A DNA stretch of 64,000 nt from Nematostella vectensis (taxonomy: Eukaryota; Cnidaria; Anthozoa; Actiniaria; Edwardsiidae), in assembly GCF_932526225.1 (NCBI RefSeq), contig NC_064037.1, positions 16,430,601 through 16,494,600 of the forward strand, in the 5' to 3' direction. Below are positions 36,950 to 49,263 of this stretch, in pieces. Position 1 is the stretch's first letter. Every line of letters starts with the position of its first letter. The notes under the pieces are model-generated. The model had not been told where the DNA came from. It saw only the letters and a list, made by a program, of their open reading frames with translations, and searched no databases. The position numbers were made by a program, and so were the translations under genes.

Positions 36950-37245
36950 CAGCGAGGCAAAGAAATGCCCCAGTGAACATTAGAGCACCACGACGGAATA
37001 CTCCTACTTATGAACTAGCCAACCAGCGAGGCAAAGAAATGCCCCGGTGAACATTAGAGCATCACGACGGAATACTCCTACTTATGAACTAGCCAACCAG
37101 CGAGACAAAAAAAATGACCCAGTAAACATCAGAGCACCACGACGGAATACTCCTACTTATGAACTAGCCAACCAGAGAGACAAAAAAAAAAATGCCCCAG
37201 TAAACATCAGAGCACCAGGACGGAATACTCCTACTTTTGTAGGAG
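36950..37245. repeat. Tandem repeat, ~74-bp unit, four copies
   Basis: Units begin 'gaactagccaaccagcgagg' and continue with 'gcaccacgacggaatactcc'. The copies are 85-95% alike by eye. No function is apparent. A diverged single copy of the second half is visible near 36185 ('acgacggaattc'). Confidence 0.8.
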
Positions 37246-37320
37246 TAATCAAGTAATCAACTGTTATACTGTAGCACACGTCGCACTTTAAGTCGAGTGG
37301 AAATAAGAGGACATACATTA

Positions 37321-40300
37321 CTACAAATATGCTTTGACTCTGGACGGAAAACTGAGGCACTTGCGACAAGTTCTGAGGACGGTGGTGTTCTCCCTGGCGA
37401 AGAATGGCTTGAGATGTGCTGGCGAGCTTGCTTGCTGGACGCAACGGTACGATTTGACGACCTTTTCCTTGCAACAAGTACAGCAGACAGGCGCTTGGGT
37501 GAACCGGGTGGAGTAAGAATGCAACGGTACTGGAAAAGGAGTAGCCAAATTGATTAGCGTTTCTGTCCTTTAGGTCATTCTAGCAAAATGACACTCGCCA
37601 CCATTATTGATAAACTCGCCATTGTGTGTCAGAAAGAATCCATTTCCATCTTCTAATTTAGTATGAAACGTTTTTTAAGTGGTTAATTTGATATTTTTTC
37701 CCGCAAAATTTGTCTATTTCTATTATTAAATATAAATTATACCAAAAGTTTGGGTGACACTTTACAAGGAACAGAACTCACCCCTTGAATAGGGGTCATG
37801 TGATTGGGTGTGGCTATTGGTGGAGGAATACAGGAACTGATAACACGAATACTTGCGTGTTTTGTACCTTGCTTGTAACCAAAACAAAGTCTCTCGTCTT
37901 AATTCCACGAAAACCTTCATCTTTCCATATCTCCCCCACCTCTTTTTCTTCCCTTTCTCTAATCCCATGTTTTTTCCTCCGTACTGCCGCTTTTCTCTGC
38001 TCCTATGTATCTCCATTCCACATCTTCCCTTTCACTGATCCCATTATATCCTTTCCTTCCCACGCACCCTTCCCTTTCTCTGATCTCATGTTTTTTCCTC
38101 CCCACATATCTTTCCTTTCTCTGATCCCATTATATCTTTTCCTTCCCACCCTTCCCTCTCTCAGATCCCATTTCTTTTTCCATTCCACATCTACCCTTAC
38201 CTTTGTCCACTCCTTCAATGTCGTCAGATGAGTCAACGCTTCCCTCTTTCTTCTTCTCGTCATCCTCTTCCTCTGCAAGTCTCTTTGGCGGTCTTCCTTT
38301 GCGCACCGGTCTTTTCCTGGCTGGTCTGCCGTCTGAATCCTCGCCAGCCTTGACCACCCCGGAGGACTCTGATTCACTAGACGCAGGCCGCTTTCTAGTC
38401 ACAACATTCTTGGATACCTTCTCCGCAGCTAGATCTTTCTTCTTGTCTGAAGAAGCTGTGGCTTCAATTTTGTTACTTTCAGGTTGAGCAGCTTCACCCA
38501 CCTTTTCTTGAGAATCCGATTCTTCCTTCGTGTCCAGCGAGATTGCTTTCTCGTTTGAATTCTTCTCGTTGATAGTTTTTTGCTCCTCTTTCTCTGTGAT
38601 GGTATCATTAGGAACATTCGTTTCGACGGATGAAGGGTTGGTCTCTTTGGTCTTGTTAAGAGTGGCATTGGCTGAAGTGGCCACATCTCCACTTGTCGTA
38701 ATTACATCCACGTCTTTGTTCTTATCAGAGGCATTTGTATCTGCTTCTTTCTTTTTATCAGAAACGTTGAAGTTCGCCTCCTTTTTATCAGAAACGGCCA
38801 CATTTGCATTGTCTTTCTTATCAGTAATGATCACATTAGCGTCTTTTTTCTTTTCGTTAGGGGCTGTAGGCAGTTTCTTCTTTTCGGTAGGCGCTGTCGC
38901 AACTTCCTTCTTCTTCTCAGAATTGCTTGTTTCTCTTTTCTTTTCGGGAGGGACGACCCCACGGTCTCGCCTTGGGCTGTGCCTCACCGCCTCTACGGGC
39001 CTAGTCGTGACGGGTTTAGGCGTGACGGGTTTAGGCGTGACAGGTTTAGGCGTGACAGGTTTAGGCGTGACAGGGCGCGCAGCCGGCATAGCGACCACGC
39101 TGCTATCCTCGCTCGCTATTGGTTTTGTTGCCTTTGTGTTCGGTGAGTTGACATTATTTTCCGTCTTTTGCTGTGCGCCCTGTGGTTGTTGTTGAGGAGA
39201 TTTATCGGGTTTGACAGCAGAGTCTGATTTCGCAGGTGCGTAAGCTTGCACATGTGCATCTGCCTTAGCCGTAGCCGTCTCCGTAACCATTGTTTTATCC
39301 GTCCCTTCAGGTTTGGTGTGGTCATCTTTGATCACTGAAGGCGTGGTTACCAGTATCGCTTTCTTCGTAACTTGAACGTTGGCTTTATCTTCTCCTGAAA
39401 CCAGGACACTATTCGTCTCCGCTGAGGTCTGCTGTTTGCTCTTTCCACCTTCCTCACTACTCGTGTTGTCATCACTATCTAAAGTCTCGTCGCATTTCAG
39501 TGCGTCCAAAACGCTCTTTATTTCCTTCTTCTCTTCTTGTTTAGCAATTTTTTCAGCTATCGAAGAAGTAGTAGAGTTCACAATCTTAATCGGCTTGTAC
39601 ACCATTGATATAAATCCTGGAGGTTTTTTAACTGGGGAGCTTATGTTTTTCCCTATTGTACTTCCCGATGTCGCCGCTGATATTACTGGGGTCTTTGCTG
39701 GACTGGAAGTTTTTGCTTTCAGTTTGCCATCAACTATTTCAAACGTGCCCCCACAAAGTGATGTGGCGTCTGGGATCTGCATGCCTTCCGTTACTTTCAA
39801 ATTATGTACAACGACCAGATCCTTCTTAACACAAACGCTGTCTAAGATGTTTGCCTTAGTATCTCCCTTAAATGAGGATTTCGCTTCGGTTTTTGGCGAA
39901 ATGCTTTTGGTTTGCGTAGAAATTTCCTCCTGATCACCTTTGACTAAACTTTTAAGCTTCCTTGCCTTCTTGATTTTCTGCTTGAGGAGTTTACTTTGTA
40001 AAACTTTTCCTTTGCTTTTCACAACCTTAGTGGGCACGGCGCCTTCGACTTTTGGCTTCTTGTAAGGTAGACATCTCCGGCAAACCTTAATGACCTTGAC
40101 ATCTCCATCAAAGAGATGCTTGATTTTTTCAGGAGCGTTGTCTTTCTTGTAGCAGCTGTACGATTTTGTGACCAAATTATCGCAGACTGTACAGACGATT
40201 CCACACGTTCGAACGGGGCCTGTACCATCCTTGTTTTCGGTACCTGGAATAAAGGAAATCTCAATCAAACTTCTATCAATACCAATTTACTTTACCGACT

Positions 40301-43300
40301 ACCAGCAGTTTTGGCACCACTGAATTTAAAAAAAATGTCTCTACTTGAAAACATTCCTAGACCATGTGGTCGCTGCTTGTGACCTATTATTTTCAGCCGT
40401 ATTTCTACAAATCTAGTTGTAATCCTGGCTCCTCCTCTTACCTCACAATAACTACTTGACCACCAGATCTAAGAACTTATTCCGTTTGGTTTTTTATAGG
40501 TCGAATAAGTTTTACACAGGCCCGTAGCCTGGCCCTGGCTACGGAGAACTTCTACTCGACTGGAAGGCTTGCTCTTATGAAGGAAAATTTAGTACCACTT
40601 CGAGCTATTACGAGCTACCTAAGAGAAAACGGTCCGCTAAATGGGAAAACAACCTCCCCTTCAAAATCCTGGCTACGGGCCTGCTTCAATAGCCTCAGCG
40701 CTGACATTACAGACTCTAGAACTTAATCTTCATTTAACCCTAAACTTAAAGCTTTTTTTTCTCCACAAGTAATGTTTCTGTGTTCTTGTTGCTCGCTCTC
40801 ATGCTTTTCTCCTTAGCCTTGCCGTTGCTTTTTAATCTTCCTCGCCTATTATTAATTCTTAAATTGTATGTCTAGTGTTAAGAAATACTGCCCCCAAAAA
40901 ATATGCAAAAAAATGTGGACTATGTTTTTGTCTATCGCCTTTTCACAATACGTTGTCGCAAATAGCAAATGCCAGTTTCGGGAGTTATGGGACTCGTCTT
41001 ATTTATAATTAAATTCGTCATTCGCCGTTTGCTCAGAAAACGTGATTTTGAATAGATGAATTAAATTATGATGATCTCACCTCCTTCAGTCTTGACTGGT
41101 GGCTTGGGAGATGCCACTGTCTTGGCGGGTTGGTTACCAGGCTTGCTCAGGTCCGCAGACTTCGCCTTAGGTTTCAGGGTCTCGGTGTCTACAGGTTTCG
41201 GTGCCTTCGGCGCCTTGGGTGGTTTTGCAGACTTGGCCGGGAGAGCGTAGGCGTGGTCTAATAATGTCAATTTCTCGTTGATTGAATTTATCTCGTTTTT
41301 CAGTTCCCCGTTCTTTATTGGGTCGAAGCTAACTTTGACTTCCTCTGTATTCTCTAACTGGGATCCCTGTGGTTCCGCACTGTCATTACCAGTCTCCCCG
41401 GCCTTGAAATCGTCGAACTCGCCGTAGACCGTGTGATGATTCGGGTACACCTGAAAAGTTTTATTCCCCGGCCTGACGATGGTTACCAGCCCAAAGTTGC
41501 CGTCATCGGTAATGCTTTTATCCAGTCCATTGGACGTGGGGTAGATTTTCGGCTGCTTGGCCTCGCATGTGACTATGAATGTGTCGTCGGCGTCGCTGAT
41601 GTCGTCGTCGTCTTCGAGCGTCTCGTTGCAAGCGAGCAAATCCTCGTAGGGCCTCTTCCACACGTTACTCATGTCACGTGACAGGTACTGCAAGGCGCGC
41701 GTGGACCGACTGTGGGTAATCCCGAGGGGGGTCTTCACGTGTGACATTTGCTCCGTCTGGGATTTCAACAGAACTAGAGCCAGGTTCTTGCGGCATTTCT
41801 CCTTGGAGCTGAAGCAGCGTTTGCACACTCTGAAGCGATCCACGTCGGGTTTGAAGAAGTTTTTTAGGTGATTGGGCGCGTTCGTGCGACTGATGTAACG
41901 GTACGATTTAAATACGCGCAAGTCACACACCCCGCAACGCAAAGGCTTCTGGGGCCCGGAAGGTTCTGCAATGGTTAATGGAAACTAGATCAGGGTTTAT
42001 TTTACTAAGAAAATGAAATACGCAATCCGTTTTTTACATAAGCATAGCTAACTAGGCATTTAGTAATAATATAAACCGTTTTTTATGTCGTCAACAGAAC
42101 GGCCAGATGGTGACAAAATTTATTTATTTTGATTGCAGCTCTTGTTAACGTAGAAAGCGCTTGGAAGTAAAAGAGCTTCGATTATGCCTGCTAAATGAAA
42201 GTCCATGGAAGTCGCGCTTTTATCTCAGCATCTTATAGTCGGGGGTATTGCCAATGTTGGGAAAAAAAGAATTATTTTCTCAGGGTCCTCCACGCTCCGG
42301 AAGAGTTTGAAGGGGAAAAGCAACCCCGCTGAAAGATCACCCAAACCCCACCCCCTACACTTTCCAGGAAGGGGGACTGGGAGGTCTTTGTGTAGTCACA
42401 CAATACCTTCTCCAACAAAGATGCTTCATCTAAACTAAAACCCAAATAGAAAACTTTGTTTGCTATGGAAACTACCAGAACAGGTATTCTTCAAGAACCT
42501 TAGTTTTTTTTACAAGAAGCCCAAGGAAGCCTTTGAAATTAACCCTAATTTTACTACACTTAATACCCAGGTCCTAGGCATGGTCTGGAGGTGCGATTCT
42601 TATGGCTCTCATCACAAATGGAGTCTCACCTTTAATTGCCTCCTCCTCAACCACAGCATCTTTCTCAGTGCTACCAGATTCATCCGCTGTATCGGCCGTA
42701 CTTGCTTCACTCACGGTCGGGGATTGTGGGGGAACTAGGGTCTTACCCAGGTGAAACCTGGAACAGGACACTTTCAGAGAAGACATTCGTGGAAAAAGGG
42801 CTGCACACACAGTGCACAGGAGTGTAGCAAGGGATGCATGCATCACCTTTGGCAAAAACAATTGAGTTATACCCATTCAAGAATCGACAGATTTTCATAA
42901 AATATCTATACCTCTGCATCCCTTTCAGTACCAGCATCCCATCCCAGAAAACCCTGGCTATGCGTCTGATGCATCACCCTGCAGAGCCTGTACCTTTCAC
43001 TGCTGGGTTGGTTTGATCCCTTGTGCTGATGGGGTTTGGGTTTGGTAATAATGGTATTGGGTTTGCTGATAAGCTTGGGTTTGATTGTGGTTGGGTTTGG
43101 TAATGGGGGTTTGGTTTGTTAATGGTTTCGGCTTTGGTTGGCTGGTAGGGGCATGGGTTGATAATGAGACAAAGGTTGCTAATGGGGCTTAGGGTTTGAT
43201 AATGGTTTTGGGGATGAAGTTGGGTTTGGTGATGGTGGATTTAGTGCAGCTACATTCTGAAGAGGGTGATAAAAGGGTTTGGGGTTTGTATTATCCTACC

Positions 43301-43550
43301 TCAAAAACATCATAATTGTTCATGTGTACTGTCACATTCACTGTAACTTGGACTTCATTTTTTAAGGTGTTGTAAGCTCATGCCAACATGCTGCCCAATT
43401 TTCTAAATAATAACCACCAACCTGTGCATGCCTGATCGCCTTCCCGCCTGAATTACAGGAACTTCATCTATCTCCATTTCTTCTTTTTCATCATCCTTCT
43501 CCAAATCTTTTTCCACTGTCTTCTCAACATCCTGCATTTCCTGAGAGAAA
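37321..43550 (-). CDS. Unrecognised multi-exon protein with repeated CxxC...CxxC domain (5' end not found)
   Basis: I do not recognise the family. Exons with good splice sites: 42630-42734, 41081-41965, 38201-40243 and a terminal exon 37321-37529 (TAG at 37321-37323). An upstream exon at 43432-43550 is likely, but its phase does not fit 42630-42734 directly, so an exon is missing between them. Each of the three downstream exons opens with the same ~50-residue domain: CxxC, six residues, KSY(R/S), then (A/S)P and LK or IK, F, and finally C(R/K)(R/K)C (CTVC...CRRC; CGVC...CKRC; CCTCC...CRKC). This is probably a zinc-binding fold, loosely like a ZAD domain. The 38201-40243 exon continues into a Lys/Glu/Thr/Pro-rich disordered region with a PVTPK repeat (39000-39075) and a basic GRPPKR AT-hook-like motif, suggesting a chromatin or nuclear role. 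All these exons are flanked by phase-1 introns. Confidence 0.6.
37920..38190. repeat. Pyrimidine-rich tandem repeat in an intron
   Basis: A ~35-bp motif of the type 'cctttctctgatcccat' followed by 'gttttttcctcc' repeats about seven times. It lies in the intron between 37530 and 38200. Open frames running through it on either strand are artefacts. Confidence 0.7.
40517..40683. mobile_element. CAGGCCCGTAGCC-type short inverted-repeat element
   Basis: It begins CAGGCCCGTAGCCTGGCC and ends ATCCTGGCTACGGGCCTG, with about 14 bp of matching termini. It is 167 bp and non-coding. It lies in the intron between 40244 and 41080. The termini are related to but distinct from the elements at 2889, 13451 and 44556. 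No clear target duplication. Confidence 0.65.
43020..43280. repeat. Degenerate GGTTTGG-rich repeat
   Basis: The plus strand is a loose array of 'gggtttggtaatgg' and 'gggtttgataatgg' units. It is G/T-rich on one strand and could form G-quadruplexes, but is too irregular to be telomeric. It lies in an intron or upstream region of the CxxC-domain gene. Confidence 0.6.
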
Positions 43551-43751
43551 CAGAAAATATATTAGCAAGCAAATCTCAAATCTCTGCACCTTTGCTGATG
43601 GGTTGGTGTGGATGCACATGCAGAAAGTGGAGCACAGGAAAAAAAAGATACTCGTGATTTGAAAGAAAGTATTCAAGCAAGGGCTACACAGTATTCTGTA
43701 AATTCTTGCAAATGATTTTCCAACGCTACTGATTTTGAGCTTCTAATCCTA

Positions 43752-43922
43752 CCAGGGGCACATCCAGGATTTCAAAATGGGGGGAGGGGTGGATATTGGC
43801 CGGATAGATGGCTTATAACTGATCAGGTGGTTCTTGGTACTTCATATAGATCTCAGATCTTTCACTTAAAAAGGGGGGTGGATATCAACCCACTCCACCC
43901 CCCCCTGTATCCACCCCTGCCA
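43752..43922. mobile_element. CAGGGGCA-type short inverted-repeat element
   Basis: It begins CAGGGGCACATCCAGGATTT and ends GTATCCACCCCTG. The internal 'gtggatat' and 'atccaccc' segments are shared with the element at 45577. It is non-coding. Confidence 0.55.
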
Positions 43923-44555
43923 ACTCAATTTCTTAACACTGAATTATGCACTCTCATAATGCATGACTGGAAACTATCTGAATTGACCAATAAAAAACTT
44001 CAAGGCATTTGATTGACAGAAGGTGTTAAGCAGTAAGCAGGAGGAGAAAGCACCCTCAAAAAGAAATTCATGGATTCTAGCTCCTACACACATTGGTCAC
44101 ACATCCCCCCACTCAAACCACCATTAATTTTTCTTCTAATTTTTAAGGTCCGAGTCAGGACAAATACACTCAAACATGTATATCACATTGCTAAAAAAAC
44201 ACCTAAATCTGGTTTTAAACTATTTAGAAGGCAAGGTTAGATAAGGTTAAATAATGTACCTGCCCTTCCCATTTTTTGCTTCATGTTCATATGAGGCAGA
44301 CAAGGATGGGGGGGGGGGGGGAGGTGGTGGGGCATTTCAGAAATTAAAAAATGTCAAAATAGAGCAGGTATCAATGACTGCATGCAAAACATGCGAGAAA
44401 AGGACAATAGGCACATGGCTGTCATGGATATTACTTTTCCACTGCTTGTCTTTAAGCAGCCATTCCTGGCTATGATGGCTATGATCCCGTCCCCTAAAAA
44501 ATGCTGGCTCAGTTGGATGATGGATTAACTAAGTGAATAAACCACTGCTTATGCT

Positions 44556-44884
44556 CAGGCTCATACCCAGGGGCGTGCAGGGTTCGCGAACGCACCCCCC
44601 CACAACAACCGAAAGTCCACTTTCAGTTCTCAATAGACATGCGATTTGTAGACAAAACTATAAAGCATAAGCTAGATCACTCTTGTATGTCATTAATCTA
44701 TAGTCAGACTTTATTTGTAGCCAAATCTGATAATAAACGCCCCATGGAGATACTGCAAAGGTATAAAAAAACTCCCTTTTTGTTCTTTTCGGGGTGGTCA
44801 GATTTTTATCAGAAAGGTCACGCCCTCCCCCCTCCACTTTTTCGGGTTTTGCACCCCCCAAGAAAAATCCTGGTTATGGGCCTG
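44556..44884. mobile_element. CAGGCTCATA-type short inverted-repeat element, copy 3
   Basis: It begins CAGGCTCATACCCAGG and ends CCTGGTTATGGGCCTG, flanked by a direct TATGCT repeat (44550-44555 and 44885-44890). It has the opposite orientation to copies 1 and 2: the poly-C, 'aatagacatgcgatttgt' and 'cataagctagatcac' blocks match their complements. Confidence 0.75.
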
Positions 44885-44899
44885 TATGCTAAAGTGCAA

Positions 44900-45880
44900 T
44901 ACCTAGTTACAACTGGCTTATTCAAGCAATAACCGAGATATTTGTTAATAAAGTCAAAGAACAGGCCATTCCAGCTATAAGCATGCATGCACACTCGACA
45001 TGGAAACTTACCTCAAATACCATCATGCACTGCATACTTTGTTTGGTGCAAGCTTAAAAAGGCTGTTAGTTTAGGTAGGTTTCTATTGTAATGTGCTTGC
45101 AAGCTTATAGCTGGGATGGTTTATTAAAACACTGATGGTTATATTTCAAAATATATTGTATTTTTTATTAAATGTAAACAATACCAAAGGAGTGGTGAAT
45201 CAACATCCTTCACATCCAACATAGCTTGTATCTAAGCTTGTATCTACTTTGCAAAACATTTGATCAAATTATAATGAATTAGCCACACAAAAAATCAAAA
45301 AGGAAAAGTATTCACCTAGAGTAGCTACAATTAAGGATGTGACCACACTATCTTGGCCAGGCAATAACTACTAACATTAAGGCAAGTAAATCATATAATA
45401 TTGTTAATATCTTAAACTAAATAATTAAATTGCATTTCCTTTCCCTCATAAAACAAAAGTCCAAAGAGGTTAATGAGGACTCAAGCCAAGACAAGCACAC
45501 TTCAGAATATCATTTGCAGTTAAGCGGGAACATGGCTTCTATTGACTTCAGTAAGTATATATTTTGACTTCTAATCAGGGGCAGATACAGTGGGGGTGGA
45601 TTGGGTGGATATCCACCCCCCTTTTTGAGTAGAAAAAATCGAAAAGTCACTATTTGAAGAAAAAAATGTCTGAGTGATGGAGGTACTGCTTATTTTCCTT
45701 CGCCTGCTTGACTTCGCTGACGTGACAAATCCAATTCAGCGTGAAGTATTGTAAGATCTATGTAGCGACCTATCAAGAAACCACTGGATCAGTTATATGG
45801 CCGTCTACCCCCCATTTTGAAATCCTGAATCTGCCTCTGCTAATATAACACATTCGCCCTTCCCCAACCCAAATCTATTA
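44900..45880. other. Gene-free stretch with one short transposon
   Basis: AT-rich sequence without a recognisable gene. It contains a CAGGGGCAGATA-type element at about 45577-45840. Confidence 0.4.
45577..45840. mobile_element. CAGGGGCAGATA-type short inverted-repeat element
   Basis: It begins CAGGGGCAGATACAGTGGGG and ends TCCTGAATCTGCCTCTG, with matching inverted termini. It shares 'ggatatccacccc' sequence with the shorter element at 43752. It is non-coding. Confidence 0.6.
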
Positions 45881-45884
45881 ACCT

Positions 45885-46220
45885 ACCAGCCTGGCAAATC
45901 TGGCAAGCAAGCCTGGCAAATCTGGCAAGCAAGCCTGGCAAATCTGGCAAGCAAGCCTGGCAAATCTGGCAAGCAAGCCGGCAAATCTGGCAAGCAAGCC
46001 GGCAAATCTGGCAAGCAAGCCTGGCAAATCTGGCAAGCAAGCCTGGCAAATCTGGCAAGCAAGCCGGCAAATCTGGCAAGCAAGCCGGCAAATCTGGCAA
46101 GCAAGCCAGCAAATCTGGCAAGCAAGCCAGCAAATCTGGCAAGCAAGCCGGCAAATCTGGCGAGCAAGCTGGCAAATCTGGCAAGCAACCTGGCAAATCT
46201 GGCAAGCAAGCCGGCAAATC
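45885..46220. repeat. Minisatellite GGCAAATCTGGCAAGCAAGCC
   Basis: About 17 near-identical units of 'tggcaagcaagcctggcaaatc' or one- to two-base-shorter versions with 'ccggcaaatc'. The minus strand is open in three frames and would encode leucine/cysteine/proline repeats. I regard those frames as products of the repeat. Confidence 0.9.
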
Positions 46221-46229
46221 AAACAGCAC

Positions 46230-48700
46230 CAAATGCAATTCCGCCAGTTTGAATGGCACAAGCCAGAAAGTAGTCCAGCAGCTGGAAATTGTTGATGTCA
46301 GGGCACATAATATTTGAAATTGCAGTAAGCGAAAAGGGCTAAAACTATTATAAACCACTATTATTAGCTACAACTAGTTCGTGGGCCCAAAATGACAATG
46401 ACATAAATAGATCCTTCTAAAATTGTACTTTTCCTGATTTGTTATTTCACTTTCCATCACCGTTGATAGAGAGGCTTGGCCAACAAGAGCTTCCAGACAA
46501 TTGAAATACTTGAAGTTGTACAAAATCATCATAGAAACAACATGTTTTCATTTCTGGGATAGCCAAAACATGAAATGACTGGAAACAAGGCAGAGTTGAC
46601 TTTTTACCGGTACATTTTAGGGCTAGTTCGGTCATCGTTACAGCGATAAATAAATCTTAGCCAGGAAATAAGCGAAACTGCCCTTGTCTCTCCAATCTTT
46701 AATTTAGACACTTGCCACCGTATTAATTATCGGCCCGTATGAGTACTCCCTCGGGGCTTCGCTTAACCGTGTTTACTCTGTGATCCAAGGTTTTGAACTG
46801 CGCGGAAAAATCTCTTTCCCGTGCAGAACGACACCAAGATTGGCCAGAGGGCTTATAGATATCATCACCTAGTACTAATCGATAGTTCTGCCGTATCCGG
46901 GGGAGGAATTGACTCGAACTTGGCGAAGTTTTGCAGGCGGAATTCGCGCGAATTATTCACCTCGTGAAATCAACGAATACAAATCAGGCCCGAACAAATT
47001 GTCTTTCCGCATCGCCAATCGTTCGGATATACGATTACTTGTTCGGATGAAAAACCCTCAAGGGTTCTTAAAAATGCTTCTATTGCAATAAAATCATCGC
47101 AATTCTAGACTCTGCGGTATAGAAACGGAGCTGAGATTTCATATAAACGTTGCAATCCGATCGAAAAGTGTGGGTTAGTTCGGAGGCGCACGAAATTTGG
47201 AAGTCAACACTTCGAAAACCCTTCGTCAAACGACGCACACACACACGCACTTCAAGTACAAAATCGTGAACAAAACTTCTAATATCATTAGCACATACAA
47301 TCATTCACAGAAGACATAACAGCATGATTCTACTGCGAATGAAAGATTTAAAAAATCAAGAGAAGCGCATAAACTAAGCGCTGGTTTTATCGGTGAAATG
47401 ACTGATGAGTTTATAGCAGGTCCGCTCATGTACTGTGCCTTGGTGAAATAAATTCGAGAATGTTTGTCTTTGCGCGCCTCGCAAAAGTCACGGGAAAATA
47501 GGGTTTTAAAACCGCTGAAACCTGTTTGCGCATAGGATATGACTCAACTTCAGTTAGAGTAGTTAAAATACTGAAAGAAAGGGATTTAAACTGAGTCAAT
47601 CTTTGCCGCAAGCAAGCGCGACAAGCGCCTGTGCAATGTGCGAGGACTGTTAACCGAGTTTCGAGTTTCTCTGTGTGCGCACATAGATTTTCTCCATGAA
47701 AACAACTCTTTCTATCACCCAAGGGTCTAAATGACACTTTGAGCTAGTTAACCAAAGGAATATTCGCCGCGAAAGCGCCATGTGGCGGTCGCAAAGTGAC
47801 TAGGCCAGGAGTTGAGTAGGGGAGTGTGTCTCTCGACGAGGGACCCCGGTCTACGCTACCATACTCCGATTAGCGAGACTTTCCTAGGGATCTAATCAAC
47901 AAATCTCGCAAAATTCCAGCTAAAAATGTTGCGTAAGGTTGAAAGATCTCCAAGCTGCTGCTCTTGTAGCGAATATAAGAGTGCGCAATGAGAATTCATG
48001 AAGATAAGTTTCTCTAAAGCGAACTTGCCGAGCCGCGCAAAGCTCGAGTGCGCCTCTAGAGACTTGGGATAGATCTGTGCGCGATGCGCTGTGGACGGTG
48101 ATTTGACTCTGCATACCTTCTCGTCCATAGATGGACTATGCTCCTGTTCAGGGACAATTGTGCAGATCTTTTGCACCACCTCATGAAGACGTAACCTATA
48201 AATTGAAGGAGAAAAGAATAAGAAATGAGCCCAAACGCAGAGACGCGACGTCACGTCACAAAACTGAAACACGGAAACTTGAACTCTATGTGAAGGAAAT
48301 CTGCAATGGCGCTTGGAAACCTACCGCTTCTTTTTCGCGTTTATCGAAGACATTTCAGTCGGTGTTTTCCCGTGATTGCAGTATGATTGATTGCGGTAGA
48401 AAGCAGAGAAATCGCGCCGGTTTAGTGAAGGGTGGTGTTGTACGAAGCGAGCGAAACGCTGCGCCGCATTTGCATAACTAGAGTCAGTTAGCGCGCTGTG
48501 GGCTGCACCCAGCATGCACCGCAAGCAATGCATCGAAGCGAGGCGCACCACAAGCTCATGACGCTAGGGATTATGGGTATAGCGCGCAAAAACATAATAA
48601 CAAGAAATGAAAAAAAATTGGGAATAATCAATACTGTAACAACAAATAGTAACCTGTTGCAACTTTCATTAATAAAGTGTATACACGCGTAAAAATTGGC
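46230..48700. other. No recognisable gene
   Basis: Several 60-170-codon open frames occur on both strands but none has a motif I know, and splice-site context is not convincing. The promoter and 5' exons of the minus-strand CxxC-domain gene could lie here. The 46447-46635 frame (starting MTELALKC) is a weak candidate only. Confidence 0.35.
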
Positions 48701-48850
48701 TTGAGTAGTAGTGTTTTGGCGCAGCTGGCGCAACTTTTTGATCACCCCAAATTTCATTCCAAAAATGGCGCAAAAGTCTCCGCGCACCTCCGCCAAGCCT
48801 CGCGACCTGCGCATGCGCGAGTTTGCCAGAGATCTCTTGCACGACCAAGC

Positions 48851-49195
48851 CCACCTGTCAATCACTTTGTCACGTGATAGCCACGCCCACCTGTCAATCA
48901 TTTTGTCACGTGATAACCAAGCCCACCTGTCAATCACTTTGTCACGTGATAGCCACGCCCACCTGTCAATCACTTTGTCAAGAACCTGTCAATCACTTTG
49001 TCACGTGATAGCCACGCCCACCTGTCAATCACTTTGTCAAGAACCTGTCAATCATTTTGTCGAAAACCTGTCAATCACTTTGTCAAAAACCTGTCAATCA
49101 CTTTGTCAAAAACCTGTCGATCATTTTGTCAAGAACCTGTCAATCATTTTGTCGCGTGATGGTCAAGCCCACTTGTCAATCACTTTGTCACATGT
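48851..49195. repeat. Subterminal repeat array of the element (CTGTCAATCACTTTGTCA)
   Basis: About 12 copies of CTGTCAATCA(C/T)TTTGTC occur in direct orientation, spaced 23 or 35-37 bp. The longer units add the palindrome TCACGTGA and 'tagccacgcccac'. The array lies between the presumed left tip and the polymerase gene, where a replication or transcription control region would be expected. The open frame across it (48711-49244) is not credible as a gene. Confidence 0.85.
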
Positions 49196-49201
49196 CGCAT
49201 C

Positions 49202-49231
49202 TAGGGGGAGCTCGAGGGGGCTAGCCTCTCA
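49202..49231. repeat. GC-rich palindromic repeat, copy A (intergenic)
   Basis: GGGAGCTCGAGGGGGCTAGC, followed by CTCTCAG, between the subterminal repeat array and the polymerase promoter box. It is almost identical to copy D, inside a coding region 7.8 kb away. Confidence 0.7.
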
Positions 49232-49263
49232 GCTTCACATCTAAAAAAGCTTTTGAAAAGTGG

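Noticed and set aside
38530-39933. Long plus-strand open frames opposite the Lys/Glu-rich exon
   Set aside because: They are composition shadows of the minus-strand low-complexity coding exon.
45840-46358. Leucine/cysteine-rich open frames on the minus strand
   Set aside because: They are generated by the GGCAAATCTGGCAAGCAAGCC minisatellite, with three frames open simultaneously.
47892-48481. Possible coding exons on either strand (126 and 116 codons)
   Set aside because: No known motif, no convincing splice sites, and the frames overlap antisense to one another.
48711-49244. 177-codon plus-strand open frame upstream of the polymerase
   Set aside because: It consists of the subterminal tandem repeat (VNHFVT / SITLS peptides) and lacks the element's promoter box.
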